Origin: Mesorhizobium temperatum
GTDB taxonomy: Bacteria; Pseudomonadota; Alphaproteobacteria; Rhizobiales; Rhizobiaceae
Direction: 5' to 3'
DNA: 51,653 bases
Assembly: GCF_002284575.1 (NCBI RefSeq)
Contig: NZ_NPKJ01000045.1
Location: forward strand, 1 to 51,653
Position 1 is the first letter of the stretch, and each line of letters begins with the position of its first letter. The position numbers and the translations under genes are program-made. Positions 44,064 through 51,653 of the stretch are shown here, in pieces. The notes under the pieces were generated by a model. That model was not told the DNA's origin and made no database searches. It saw only the letters and a program-made list of their open reading frames with translations.

Positions 44064-44133
44064 ATAACATTTAGTCCTGCGGTACATGACTTTTTATACG
44101 GTTGTTTTGCAGCCCCCCCGCCGCTAGCGTTCC
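44064..44133 (+). promoter_or_regulatory. Element B, copy 4, upstream of the amidohydrolase
   Basis: GATAACATTTAGTCCTGCGG, TACATGACTTTTTATACG, GTTGTTTTGCAGCCCC and CGCTAGCGTTCC, about 137 bp before the ATG at 44271 and in the same orientation relative to the gene as the other copies. Some similarity (CATCCGCCTGATAAC versus CATCCGTCTGATAAC in copy 1) extends upstream, so the conserved unit may be somewhat longer than 70 bp. Confidence 0.6.
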
Positions 44134-44270
44134 AGGACCAATCAATCAGACGCGACAGCTTCTCAAGCCGTACTGAAGGCCCAGTCAGACGGAGAGTCTA
44201 ATTCCGCGTAACCAGAACACCCCTAGAAGCTAGACCCTAGACAGCGGTTCGAAACTGGGAAGGATATACG

Positions 44271-45575
44271 ATGATCGGCACCGAGGCCATGACTTGGATT
44301 CACGAGAAAGTTGCGGAAACTGTCCTCGCGGACACGCACGAGCATCTGGTCGAGGAGTCTAGGCGCATTGCTCCACTGAACGACGGGCTTCTACCCTGCG
44401 ATGATTGGTCTCTGCTATTCAGAGAATATCTCCAGGATGATCTTCATTGTGCGGGGATGAGCGCAGCGGACCAGCAGCGGTTTTATGATCCCGAGGTTTC
44501 CGCAGTTGACAAGTTCAAGATTGTTTCGCCCTATTGGGATCGGGTGCAACATACAGGTTATGCGCAAGCGCTGAGTATCACGATCAGGGAACTCTACGGC
44601 GTCAAATCTTTCGCCCTGGGAAACATAGAGCAGCTCTCCAGCAAGTATCATGAAATAAAGAAGCCTGGCTTCTACGACCATATTCTGAAAGGTGTTTGTC
44701 GCATCTCGCAGTGCCAAGTGAATTCTCTAGAGCGGATATTCATGGAGACCGCTCAGCCGTCGCTTCTCGGACAGGATCTCAGCATCATGGAGCTGAGCCG
44801 GTGCAGCCTTCGTGACATTGAGAAGGTGCAATCAGAACTTGGCGTCGAGATCAATTCCTTCGATGATTGGCTGGCAGCGGTCGACCGCTATTTCGAGCGC
44901 TTTGGAAGGAAGGCGGTCGCGGTAAAGTACGTAGGAGCCTATTACAGAGCCTTGAACTTCGCGCACGTCGATCGACATGTTGCGGAGCAAAATTTTGCGA
45001 CACTGGTCGCAGCCCGGCCATTCATCGGCCCGGAAGGCACTCAGGCACTTGAGGATTACCTGTTTCACTACTGCCTAAGAAAAGCCCAGGATTATAGATT
45101 GCCTGTGAAACTTCACACCGGATATCTTGCCAGCAGAGATTCCATGCCCCTGGCCAGAGTGCGGGAGAACGCGAACGACGTCTGCAGATTGCTGCAGTCC
45201 TATCCGGGAATCCGATTTGTACTTATGCACATTGGTTATCCGTATCAAGACGAATACATCGCGCTTTGCAAGCAGTACAGCAATGCATATGTCGACATGT
45301 GTTGGGCGTGGATCATCAACCCGGTCGCATCGGTTCGTTTCCTTGCCGAATTCCTTGTGTCGGTCCCTGCCAATAAGATTCTCACTTTCGGGGGCGACTA
45401 TATCGTTGCAGAGAATATCGTGGGCCACAGTGTGATCGCACGCAGGGGCATCGCGGAGGCCATTTCGACTTTGGTTGGTCGCAGTTGGATTGACGGCGGT
45501 GCGGTCCCCGAGTTGATTACCCGCCTCATGCATTTGAACGCGGAGGAACTGTTCTCCAACGCGAAACCGAGCTGA
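44271..45575 (+). CDS. Amidohydrolase-superfamily protein
   Basis: 434 residues with a TIM-barrel metal centre: H23-x-H25 in ADTHEHL, a possible carbamylated or ligand Lys219 in VAVKYVG, H282 in KLHTGYL, H320 in LMHIGYPY and D376 in FGGDY. The pattern fits the amidohydrolase-2/uronate-isomerase-like branch. An upstream GGAAGG (44260) serves the ATG. The receiver-like gene follows 75 bp downstream, and element B stands before it, so the pair is probably one operon in the same regulon as the dehydrogenase/enolase operon and the ABC transporter. The reaction is unknown; hydrolysis or decarboxylation of a small carboxylate is usual for this branch. Confidence 0.8.
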   Translation: MIGTEAMTWIHEKVAETVLADTHEHLVEESRRIAPLNDGLLPCDDWSLLFREYLQDDLHCAGMSAADQQRFYDPEVSAVDKFKIVSPYWDRVQHTGYAQALSITIRELYGVKSFALGNIEQLSSKYHEIKKPGFYDHILKGVCRISQCQVNSLERIFMETAQPSLLGQDLSIMELSRCSLRDIEKVQSELGVEINSFDDWLAAVDRYFERFGRKAVAVKYVGAYYRALNFAHVDRHVAEQNFATLVAARPFIGPEGTQALEDYLFHYCLRKAQDYRLPVKLHTGYLASRDSMPLARVRENANDVCRLLQSYPGIRFVLMHIGYPYQDEYIALCKQYSNAYVDMCWAWIINPVASVRFLAEFLVSVPANKILTFGGDYIVAENIVGHSVIARRGIAEAISTLVGRSWIDGGAVPELITRLMHLNAEELFSNAKPS

Positions 45576-45650
45576 CTTTGTGCCCGCACGCTGGGTTGTT
45601 CGCAGCCATGCCTGTTCGGCTTTGCAATCGGATTTCAGGTAGCCCGTGAC

Positions 45651-46145
45651 ATGTTGGAGAAAAATCGAGTGGGAGGCCAAAATCTCCGAAACTGCAGCAT
45701 CTTAATCGCGGAGGAAGACTTGACACTTGCGTTCGACTTAAGCGACGCTTTAGTCAAAGAAGGCGCAAACTTCATCCAGCCGGCCGATACGATCGAGGAC
45801 ACTCTCGACGTGATCATGTCCTCGTCATCGATAGATGGTGCTGTCCTCGGTGTGAACTTACAAGGCGAGGTAACGTTCGCCGCAGCCGAGCACCTGGTTC
45901 GACGTCAAATACCATTCGTGTTTCTGGTGGGTCACAATTCTTCGGATATACCCGACAGCTTCAAAAATGTTGATCGGTGTGAGAAGCCACTTGATATCGC
46001 CCATCTGATCGAGGTGATAGATTCGCTCATATCAGCGTATCCATCTATCCATCCGGCGGGGAGGCCGGCAAAGGTCGCGGTTGCCAGATTTTCGGCGAAT
46101 GTGCAGTCAGTGGGCACTGACCTCAGGCCGGAGATTGACGAGTAG
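45651..46145 (+). CDS. Receiver-like domain protein lacking the phospho-acceptor Asp
   Basis: 164 residues forming a CheY-like fold: strand 1 and acidic patch CSILIAEEDLT (E21, E22, D23), strand 3 GAVLGVNLQGE and strand 5 with CEKPLD (K112). In active receivers of this type strand 3 reads AVLDVNL; here position 67 is Gly, so the usual phosphorylation site is missing. About 40 unassigned residues follow the domain. There is no output domain. A truncated paralogue lies at 3706-3918, also directly behind a metabolic gene. It may act as a phosphorylation-independent regulator, or it may be decaying. Confidence 0.7.
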   Translation: MLEKNRVGGQNLRNCSILIAEEDLTLAFDLSDALVKEGANFIQPADTIEDTLDVIMSSSSIDGAVLGVNLQGEVTFAAAEHLVRRQIPFVFLVGHNSSDIPDSFKNVDRCEKPLDIAHLIEVIDSLISAYPSIHPAGRPAKVAVARFSANVQSVGTDLRPEIDE

Positions 46146-46405
46146 CTTGGCGACCTGATCGCTTCTCTCAGCGAGCCGTCCGCGGTCAGTTAGTCCCATG
46201 TGCTCGGTGGCTACGGTGACGAGATAGCCCGCGATCTCGCTCGCGGTGGCGCCTTCGTGACATAGGCCCCGTTTGCGTACGTGTCGCATTCGTCGGTGGC
46301 CTCTGGTATGCCGTAGATACCGATGGGATCCCAATCGCGAAGCAATATCTCGGGAACCCGGGCCCGGTTCTCTCGTGACTGATACTTGTTGCGTCCGTGA
46401 GCCAT
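46107..46405 (-). pseudogene. Small conserved-type hypothetical protein, frameshifted
   Basis: MAHGRNKYQSRENRARVPEI, LLRDWDPIGIYGIPEATDEC then DTYANGAYV, a frameshift near 46260, and HEGATASEIAGYLVTVATEH, MGLTDRGRLAERSDQVAKLL to the stop. RDWDPIGI-PEA-DE-Y recurs, as I recall, in small rhizobial and other bacterial proteins of unknown role. The 3' end overlaps the end of the receiver-like gene on the other strand. Possibly functional only if the indel is an error. Confidence 0.5.
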
Positions 46406-46419
46406 TCGCTTGTCCTATG

Positions 46420-46512
46420 CAGCGATGGCTTTCGCTGATCGAAGCTGCCAATTCCACGGCAAGAGTTCGGCCAGCCGGTTCTGCGGCGTATCGGCGATGC
46501 GGGCGGTAAGCA
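46420..46512 (-). pseudogene. IS66 TnpC C-terminal tip
   Basis: Reads LTARIADTPQNRLAELLPWN, WQLRSAKAIAA and stop, the last 31 residues of an IS66 transposase of a different type from the one at 40 kb. The IS4-like element begins directly beside it. Confidence 0.6.
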
Positions 46513-48093
46513 TCCGGCGAAGCTTCCGATTACCCACATCGTGGGCTTGATCCAATGGAGATGCCGAAGGCGATGTCGTGCAAGCGGGTCATGCCGCGCC
46601 AGACGACCATGTTGCCGGGAGGCGGATCATGGTTGCGGGCGAGATAGCCGCCAAGCATGGCGATTTGCAGCAGGTAAGCGGCGAGCGTGGGCCGTTTGAG
46701 GCGCGGTCGCGTTCGGACGCGTCGATCCGGTCCAGCGCAGTGATCTCGGCGAAGGTGAGAACGCTGTCGGGCGCGGCGTCTGGCTTGGCGCGCGCCGACA
46801 TAGTGACGAAGAATATGCGCCAGCTGACCACCGCGATGAGGGCGAGGAACTTCGCCAGTCTCTCGGCGGTCTCGAGCCTCGCCTCCTTGGCACGGCAGCC
46901 GGACTTCATGACCTTGTGGAACACCTCCGCCTTCCAGCGCAGGGCGTTCCAGCCGAGCTTCTCGACCGCCACGGAGAGATCTTCGACCGGCAAGTTGGTC
47001 ACCAGCTTCCAGTCGATCGGCTCGCGACCGGGCGGCGGATTCTCTTCGAGGGCGTGGATGTAAGTCAGAACCTGCGGACTGTAGCGCTTCTGCTTGCCCA
47101 CCGGCGGCAAGGTGTTGATGGCGGCGAACTTCACCTGCAGCCAGGTCGTCTCGTCCTGATCAACCGCAATGCGATGACGTCCCGCGCAAGGCGCCGCCGC
47201 AAGTTGGGCAAAGACGCGATGAGCAGGATCGTGTGGGGCAGCATCGGCAGGCCGCTCTGCCAGCCTGTTCGCCTGCACCCGCACGAGGAAGCTGGTACCA
47301 AGGTCCTGCGCGGTGCAATGGAGCTCGTAGATGTCACTCTCCCGGTCACCCACATGCACGCAGCGCTCGGGCGCGCCAACGAGCGCGATGGACTGGCGCA
47401 GGTTCTCCAGCCAGCGGTAGCTCTCCTTCGTCTCGATCGGCACGCGCGTGGGATTGATGTGCCGCTTGAGCGCGAGCGTTCCCTTGAACTTCGTTCGTGT
47501 CCAGAACTTCGCCGCCGTCAGACCGAGGGGTGTGCCGGTGAGGGTGACGGCCAGGCTCGAATGCATCAGCACCCCGCACAAGGTCAGCACGTTGGGCTGC
47601 CCGGCCTTGTAGCGCCCGGCGTTGATGGTTTTGGTGAAGCCGATTTTGCCCGGCTGCGCGCGGCTGTAGATAAATTCGTCGTGTCCTGCAGGATAAGGAT
47701 CGGACCTTCGCTCGCCGCAATGCGCGCCGCGGTCGCGGCGAAATGGCCGGCGAGAACGCTATGTTCGGTCACACGCGGATTGTCAAAGAAGCGGTAGGCC
47801 GCCTTCGCCGCCGCCCAGTCGCCGCAGGCCGCCGGGATTGGCTTGCCCGGCGCAGCTGACATCTGATCCAGCAACCGTTGCAGCCGACGGGCCAGACGCT
47901 TGTCGGGAAGGGCCGCCGCAGAAAGCTCTTCCTCCCACCAAGCGGCTTCGCTGCTGCTGGTCTTGTGTCGCATCCGTGACGCCTCCGTGATTCGGCGTCA
48001 CGAACAGAATCACGGCAGATTCATACGGGGCAATAGGCCCGCCGACGATGTGGGTAATCGGAAGCTTCGGCGAAGCCTTACCGGATGCTTACC
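46505..48093. mobile_element. IS4/Tn5-like insertion element with long imperfect inverted repeats
   Basis: 46505-46542 and 48045-48093 are inverted repeats sharing GGTAAGCATCCGG and CGAAGCTTCCGATTACCCAC followed by ATCGT. The right copy has 11 extra bases (TAAGGCTTCGC) between the two parts. The right repeat contains the last codons of the carbamoyltransferase gene, so the insertion replaced that gene's natural 3' end. No target duplication could be identified with confidence. Confidence 0.7.
46589..47973 (-). pseudogene. IS4-family (Tn5-like) transposase, frameshifted
   Basis: N-terminal part from 47973: WWEEELSAAALPDKRLARRL, AAAKAAYRFFDNPRVTEHSV, LAGHFAATAARIAASEGPIL, ILQDTTNLS, that is the Tnp_DNA_bind domain and first catalytic Asp of a Tn5-type enzyme. 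The frame changes near 47670-47690, then PNVLTLCGVLMHSSLAVTLT and GTPLGLTAAKFW, VGDRESDIYEL (second Asp), RVQANRL and the YREREL-like W-K-E region follow in the 46589-47590 frame. At least one indel, so inactive as read. Confidence 0.85.
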
Positions 48094-49637
48094 TTGAGGA
48101 GATAAAAGGCATCGTTGATCACGAATCCGTCGAGGCCTGCGGCCCGAGCATAAGCTAGCAAGTCGCTTGCACGATTGATGAAGCCGGTCCCGTTGAAGTT
48201 CAGCGATGTGTTACAGAGAACGCCAACCCCGCTTTTCGCTTTGAACGAAGTGAGCAACTGAAACAGGCGCGGGTTTTGCTCCTGCGATACGGTCTGAGCC
48301 CGCGCTGTGCCGTCAACGTGCGTGACGGCTCTCAATCGGCTATCGAGAACCTTCTGGAAAAGAAGCATATAGGGCGAAGGGCGTGCTAGATCGAAATGGA
48401 GCGCGACATCTTCCTCCAGGCAAACGGGCGCGATCGGGCGGAAACCCTCCCGGTTCTTGATGCGGTTTAACCTCTCATGCGTTGCCGTTGAGAAAGGCGC
48501 CGCGAGAATTGACCGGTTGCCGAGCGCTCGTGGCCCGATTTCGCAATTCCCCTGTACCCAGCCGATCACCTTGTCGCTGAGCAACGCCGAGGCCACTTGG
48601 CTGTAGTCGAGTGGATGGACCTCGAGTCCGGTCCGGTCGATTTCGTCAAGTATGAAACGCTGGCCTGAATAGACGTTCCATTTGATCTTAGCCTTGCCGG
48701 TGAAATGCCGCATCGCGTCGACTGCGGTCCCGATCGCTGAGCCTGTATCATTTGTGCACGGTGGGATGAAAACATCGGAAAAGAGGTTCGTTTCGACCCA
48801 TCGGCGGTTCCACTCGCAATTCAACCCGCAGCCGCCGGCAATCAGCAGCGGGAACCCCTTTGTCAAGTTCTTCTTCGCAAAGGTGTGGAAGGAACCGAAG
48901 ATGGCGTCCGAAACGCGCCTGGCGAGGTTGGTAAACTTCTGATGAGTTACGCCAATGTTGTAGTAAGGCGAATTCCGAAGATCCTCTTTGGACACCGGGT
49001 ACTGATCGCTTGGAAGCAGGAAATCAATCAGCGCCTGCTCGTCCCGGTCAGGCGATCCGGTCTGCCCATAGGCGCAAAGCGCCATTACCTTGCCGGCGTC
49101 TTCGATACGCGGTGGTCCTTTGGGCAAGGTGAATTTCGGATCGGCGAGCGCATAAAGGAAAGCATATTTGTCACCAGGATACGCCATCACTTTTCCCCGA
49201 TGCACGACCTGCAGATACTCATCGATTTCATAGAAATCGCCGAACACCCCTTCCCAGATCAGCACATAGCAGGGCATTCCGGCGGGGAACGGCGACATGC
49301 CGTATGAGCCCCAGAGATGGGAGCGCTCGTGCGTCGAGGAATAGAAATGCACCTTCCTGCCGAAGAAGGTCCTCTCGCCGACAACATCCGATCCCTGAGC
49401 TATGCCGTAGTATCCTACAGGGTCGTGGCGAAATCGTTTGCCCCACCCACCGACGGCAATGATATCCGGAATGGCATCTAGGCGCCCAGCGGCTTCGAGG
49501 ATAGTCGTGGGGTTAATGGTCGAATATCTGCGAAAGCTATCCTTCTCGGCCTCGTATGAACAAATCAGCTCGGCTGCTGACACATCCAACGCTGCAATTG
49601 TGCCATCATGGCCCGGCTTGAAAGACATTATCCTCAT
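48078..49637 (-). CDS. NodU/CmcH-family carbamoyltransferase
   Basis: 519 residues from the ATG at 49637 (GGGAG upstream); the frame extends to 49727 but without an RBS. The N-terminal Kae1-like domain starts MRIMSFKPGHDGTIAAL and has HERSHLWGSYGMSPFP, WEGVFGDFYEI, LLIAGGCGLNCEWNRRWVET and IPPCTNDTGSAIGTAVDAM. The YrdC-like C-terminal domain has GNCEIGPRALGNRSILAAPF, REGFRPIAPVCLEEDV and GVLCNTSLNFNGTGF. Such enzymes move carbamoyl from carbamoyl phosphate, via carbamoyl-AMP, to a hydroxyl: of Nod factors for NodU, of antibiotics for CmcH, TobZ and NovN. It differs clearly from nodulation NodU, and no nod gene is near. The last four residues (VSIR) come from IS DNA. Confidence 0.88.
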   Translation of the reverse strand: MRIMSFKPGHDGTIAALDVSAAELICSYEAEKDSFRRYSTINPTTILEAAGRLDAIPDIIAVGGWGKRFRHDPVGYYGIAQGSDVVGERTFFGRKVHFYSSTHERSHLWGSYGMSPFPAGMPCYVLIWEGVFGDFYEIDEYLQVVHRGKVMAYPGDKYAFLYALADPKFTLPKGPPRIEDAGKVMALCAYGQTGSPDRDEQALIDFLLPSDQYPVSKEDLRNSPYYNIGVTHQKFTNLARRVSDAIFGSFHTFAKKNLTKGFPLLIAGGCGLNCEWNRRWVETNLFSDVFIPPCTNDTGSAIGTAVDAMRHFTGKAKIKWNVYSGQRFILDEIDRTGLEVHPLDYSQVASALLSDKVIGWVQGNCEIGPRALGNRSILAAPFSTATHERLNRIKNREGFRPIAPVCLEEDVALHFDLARPSPYMLLFQKVLDSRLRAVTHVDGTARAQTVSQEQNPRLFQLLTSFKAKSGVGVLCNTSLNFNGTGFINRASDLLAYARAAGLDGFVINDAFYLLKVSIR

Positions 49638-49727
49638 GTTTCTTTTACTCCCTGGGCAATGCGGCTTGTCTTCACGAAATTCCTTAATCCGTGAAGCAAT
49701 TCGGCTATTTCCTCTACGACAGAACAA

Positions 49728-50363
49728 TCAGCTGCTTGCACACCGCCTCGAAAGCTCCAAGCCCCATCCTATAGGCAGCAGGATCGACTCGATATCCTTC
49801 CTCAGGCGGATGTGTTGGCGGTAACCCTCACCAGCGACCGGATCAGGACTACTAATATTATCGGCGATGACGTAGCCCAGCGGAGCGAGCTTTGGATAAA
49901 GTGCATCAAACGCTGGAATATAATAGCTATTCCAGAGATCGATCAGACAGAACTCGATCTCTCCCTCTAAGCTCTCAATTATTTGGATTGCATCTCCTGA
50001 ACGGAAAACAACATGATCCTCCAGTCCGGCTCGTCTCAGCATGTCGTTCGCGAAGATTTGCTTTTCCACATCAAAATCGCAACTCGTCACGATCCCGGTA
50101 TTCGCGCGCGCTGCCTCGGCCAGGTAGATTGTCGAATAGCCATACGACGTCCCAAGCTCAAGAATGGAGCGCGCCTTTGATCCCTTAAGAAGGGAATTCA
50201 TGAATTGGCCCGTATCGGGCCCAACCGAAAGTAAAACGGCCTGCGGAGCATCCGGTAGAGAAAGCAGCGCGTCGGAATCGCGCCGATAACATTCCTCATA
50301 TTCCGCAAGCACTTTTTTCACGTCGGCATGCATTTCTTGGTTCCATTCTGAAGGACGAAACAC
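49728..50363 (-). CDS. Class I SAM-dependent O-methyltransferase
   Basis: 211 residues from a GTG at 50363, with AAGGA 6 nt upstream. The SAM motif is ILELGTSYGYSTIYLAEAAR (E-x-G-x-x-x-G), followed by an acidic loop CDFDVEKQ, the D of GDAIQII and the strand FCLIDLWNSYY. The length and N-terminal helix resemble the catechol-type (methyltransf_3) group. It is the first gene of an operon with the carbamoyltransferase 90 nt downstream. Methylation plus O-carbamoylation suggests decoration of one small molecule or glycan whose scaffold genes are outside the window. Confidence 0.82.
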   Translation of the reverse strand: MFRPSEWNQEMHADVKKVLAEYEECYRRDSDALLSLPDAPQAVLLSVGPDTGQFMNSLLKGSKARSILELGTSYGYSTIYLAEAARANTGIVTSCDFDVEKQIFANDMLRRAGLEDHVVFRSGDAIQIIESLEGEIEFCLIDLWNSYYIPAFDALYPKLAPLGYVIADNISSPDPVAGEGYRQHIRLRKDIESILLPIGWGLELSRRCASS

Positions 50364-50697
50364 ACAATCCTTAAATAGCGATTATTGCCAAATGGCACTT
50401 TCCGCAACCAATACTACACACACATATTGTAATATACAATTTTGTTGCATAATGTGTAATCTTTCTGCATGCATCAACATGCTGTAAAACCACAACGAAA
50501 TACTGAAGATGTTCTAACTTATCACGTATCTCCGCAATTGGTAAATACATTTATGGATAAGTTTTTGTTGCGTAGTTATGATGAGCATATGAATAGGGCA
50601 ATTTGGGTGCCATTGCACAGGTACACCCGAAAACGCGTGGCAACCGCGCACTACGGTCCCTGTTTGGTGATTCGTCCGCCGTGAACAATGGGAGGGA
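50364..50697. promoter_or_regulatory. AT-rich divergent upstream region of the methyltransferase operon
   Basis: 50400-50470 is AT-rich and carries nested dyads: TTGTA-TAT-TACAA (as read on the reverse strand) inside ACACAT...ATGTGT. These could bind a regulator of the operon read to the left. An open frame at 50469-50684 (71 residues, MHQHAVKPQRNTEDVLTYHV at its start) has no RBS or known motif, and I do not accept it as a gene. It ends where the IS5 element begins, so it might be a truncated divergent gene. Confidence 0.4.
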
Positions 50698-51653
50698 TCA
50701 GGCTTTGAGTTCTTTCGGCTGACTTTGAGAGGCGGCGAGGAGAAGCCCCAAAAGAGCCTTCAGCCACCTGAGCAGGAGGGAGAAGTTATAGCCGGCTGCG
50801 GCCAGGATGGCGTTGATCGCATCGCCCTGCTTGCCGGCGAGGCAGTTGCGGCCCATCCGGTGCTCGGCCTTGATGTGGCCGATCACGGGCTCGATCGCGG
50901 AGCGGCGGCGCATCTGGCGCTTGATGGCCGGTGTCACGCGGCGCTTTTGACCAGCGGTGAAGACCCTGAACTTGTGGCTCTGCGGTGCGTTGTGGCCGCG
51001 ATAGCCGGCGTCGGCGAGAACGCGGCTGATCTCGTTGCCGATGGTCTTTTCCATGTCAGGGATGACGCTTGCCAGCGTGTGGCCGTCATAGGGATTGCCG
51101 GGCAGCGCTTTTGCATGCAGGGCGAACTGGCCACCCTTTGAGCGCTTCAGCGTGGTGGCCACCGACACCTTCACCCCGAACTCGTAGGGCGCATGCGCCT
51201 TGCCCTTACCGATGCATTCCACCTCGTGCGCATGCAGGCTGTAGATTTTGCGGCCGCGCTGGCGCTGACGCTGCTCGAGAACGGTGGAGGCCTGGTAGAG
51301 CGACCATTTGAAGAGCGCGTCCAGCTCCGCATCGCCGGCGATCTGACGGGAGATGTCGCGGACGGTGCGCCCCAGATACGTCCTGAGCCTGCGCAGCGCC
51401 TTGTTGGCCCGCTTGAACTGCTTGGCGTGCGCATAGCGCTGCTGCTTGATCAGCGCCAGCTTGCCGACCCGCACATAGGTCTGGCGCAAATCCAGCCCCG
51501 CCCGTTTGGCCAGCCGCACCAGCCGTTCGCGAGCCCGGTGGATGAGCTTGGCGTCGGTCGGGAACATCACGTTCTTCGGCTGCACGGTCGTGTCCACGAT
51601 CACTTGGCGCGTGTCGGTCGGCTTCATCGCCCCGATCTTGACCGCAATGCTGA
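50698..51653 (-). CDS. IS5-family transposase, 5' end beyond the window
   Basis: The reverse-strand frame is open from the window edge (SIAVKIGAM before MKPTDTRQVIVDTTVQPKNV) to the stop at 50698, at least 318 residues. It contains VDTTVQPK (first catalytic Asp), ALIKQQRYAHAKQFKRANKA, SLHAHEVECIGKGKAHAPYE, VLADAGYRGHNAP (second Asp) and RRRSAIEPVIGHIKAEHRMG (catalytic Glu). The C-terminal half is fully intact, so this IS may be active. Confidence 0.9.
   Translation of the reverse strand, partial: SIAVKIGAMKPTDTRQVIVDTTVQPKNVMFPTDAKLIHRARERLVRLAKRAGLDLRQTYVRVGKLALIKQQRYAHAKQFKRANKALRRLRTYLGRTVRDISRQIAGDAELDALFKWSLYQASTVLEQRQRQRGRKIYSLHAHEVECIGKGKAHAPYEFGVKVSVATTLKRSKGGQFALHAKALPGNPYDGHTLASVIPDMEKTIGNEISRVLADAGYRGHNAPQSHKFRVFTAGQKRRVTPAIKRQMRRRSAIEPVIGHIKAEHRMGRNCLAGKQGDAINAILAAAGYNFSLLLRWLKALLGLLLAASQSQPKELKA

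Noticed and set aside
46916..47797. 293-residue forward frame opposite the IS4-like transposase
   Set aside because: Transposase blocks are clear on the reverse strand; forward frame has no homology I recognise.
50469..50684. 71-residue forward frame before the IS5
   Set aside because: No ribosome binding site or motif and it ends at the IS boundary; kept only as a remark in the upstream-region entry.

Overview
The window looks like an accessory replicon (symbiosis plasmid or genomic island) of an alphaproteobacterium of the Rhizobiales type. The indications are GC-rich coding DNA, rhizobial-style IS66, IS110, IS21, IS701, IS91, IS6, IS4 and IS5 elements, a NodU/CmcH-family carbamoyltransferase, PQ-loop SemiSWEET and periplasmic binding-protein transporters, and a decayed traB-traH segment like that of Ti/Sym plasmids. 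This assignment is inference from gene content. I found no rRNA, tRNA, CRISPR array or replication origin.

Layout. 0-5.4 kb: two short-chain dehydrogenases (one cut by the window edge), a SemiSWEET transporter, a DddP-like M24 metalloenzyme, a receiver-domain remnant, a 4-oxalocrotonate tautomerase and an NmrA-type reductase, all lying among diverged copies of duplicated intergenic blocks. 5.5-6 kb: a dead IS5. 6.4-11.8 kb: a compact, translationally coupled operon that is the highlight of the window. It encodes a short precursor peptide, an FxsB-like radical SAM/SPASM protein fused to a HExxH domain, an arginase-fold (UPF0489-like) protein, a GNAT, a DUF483-like cysteine protein and a family 2 glycosyltransferase. 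I read this as a RiPP pathway. The precursor ends in three aromatic-X-Arg triplets, which suits a cyclophane-forming enzyme and a peptide arginase.

12-15.6 kb: an enolase-superfamily/MDR dehydrogenase operon and an orphan ProX-type betaine-binding protein. 15.9-20.9 kb: a tandem metallo-beta-lactamase-fold protein among gene remnants (acetoacetyl-CoA synthetase, aldehyde dehydrogenase, traB/traH, transposases). 20.9-31 kb: a CocE/NonD hydrolase, a partial duplicate of the dehydrogenase gene, and a five-gene peptide/opine-type ABC transporter whose last gene is frameshifted and abuts a dead IS21. 31-44 kb: a graveyard of nested mobile elements. It includes an internally deleted tyrosine-recombinase element with 31-bp perfect inverted repeats, a group II intron tail, and an IS66 whose transposase carries an inverted internal segment. 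Also here are an EamA remnant and an isopenicillin-N-synthase-like dioxygenase.

44-51.6 kb: an amidohydrolase with a degenerate receiver-like partner, an IS4/Tn5-like element, an O-methyltransferase/carbamoyltransferase operon and an IS5 transposase cut by the right edge.

Two families of conserved upstream sequence tie separate metabolic operons together. Element B stands before the dehydrogenase/enolase operon, the ABC transporter and the amidohydrolase, and before the truncated dehydrogenase duplicate. Element A stands before the DddP-like gene and the ProX gene, with a further copy on a ghost of the DddP-like 5' region. The DddP-like enzyme, the ProX protein and a hydroxyproline-betaine-epimerase-like enolase together suggest use of betaine or sulfonium compounds; this is a hypothesis.
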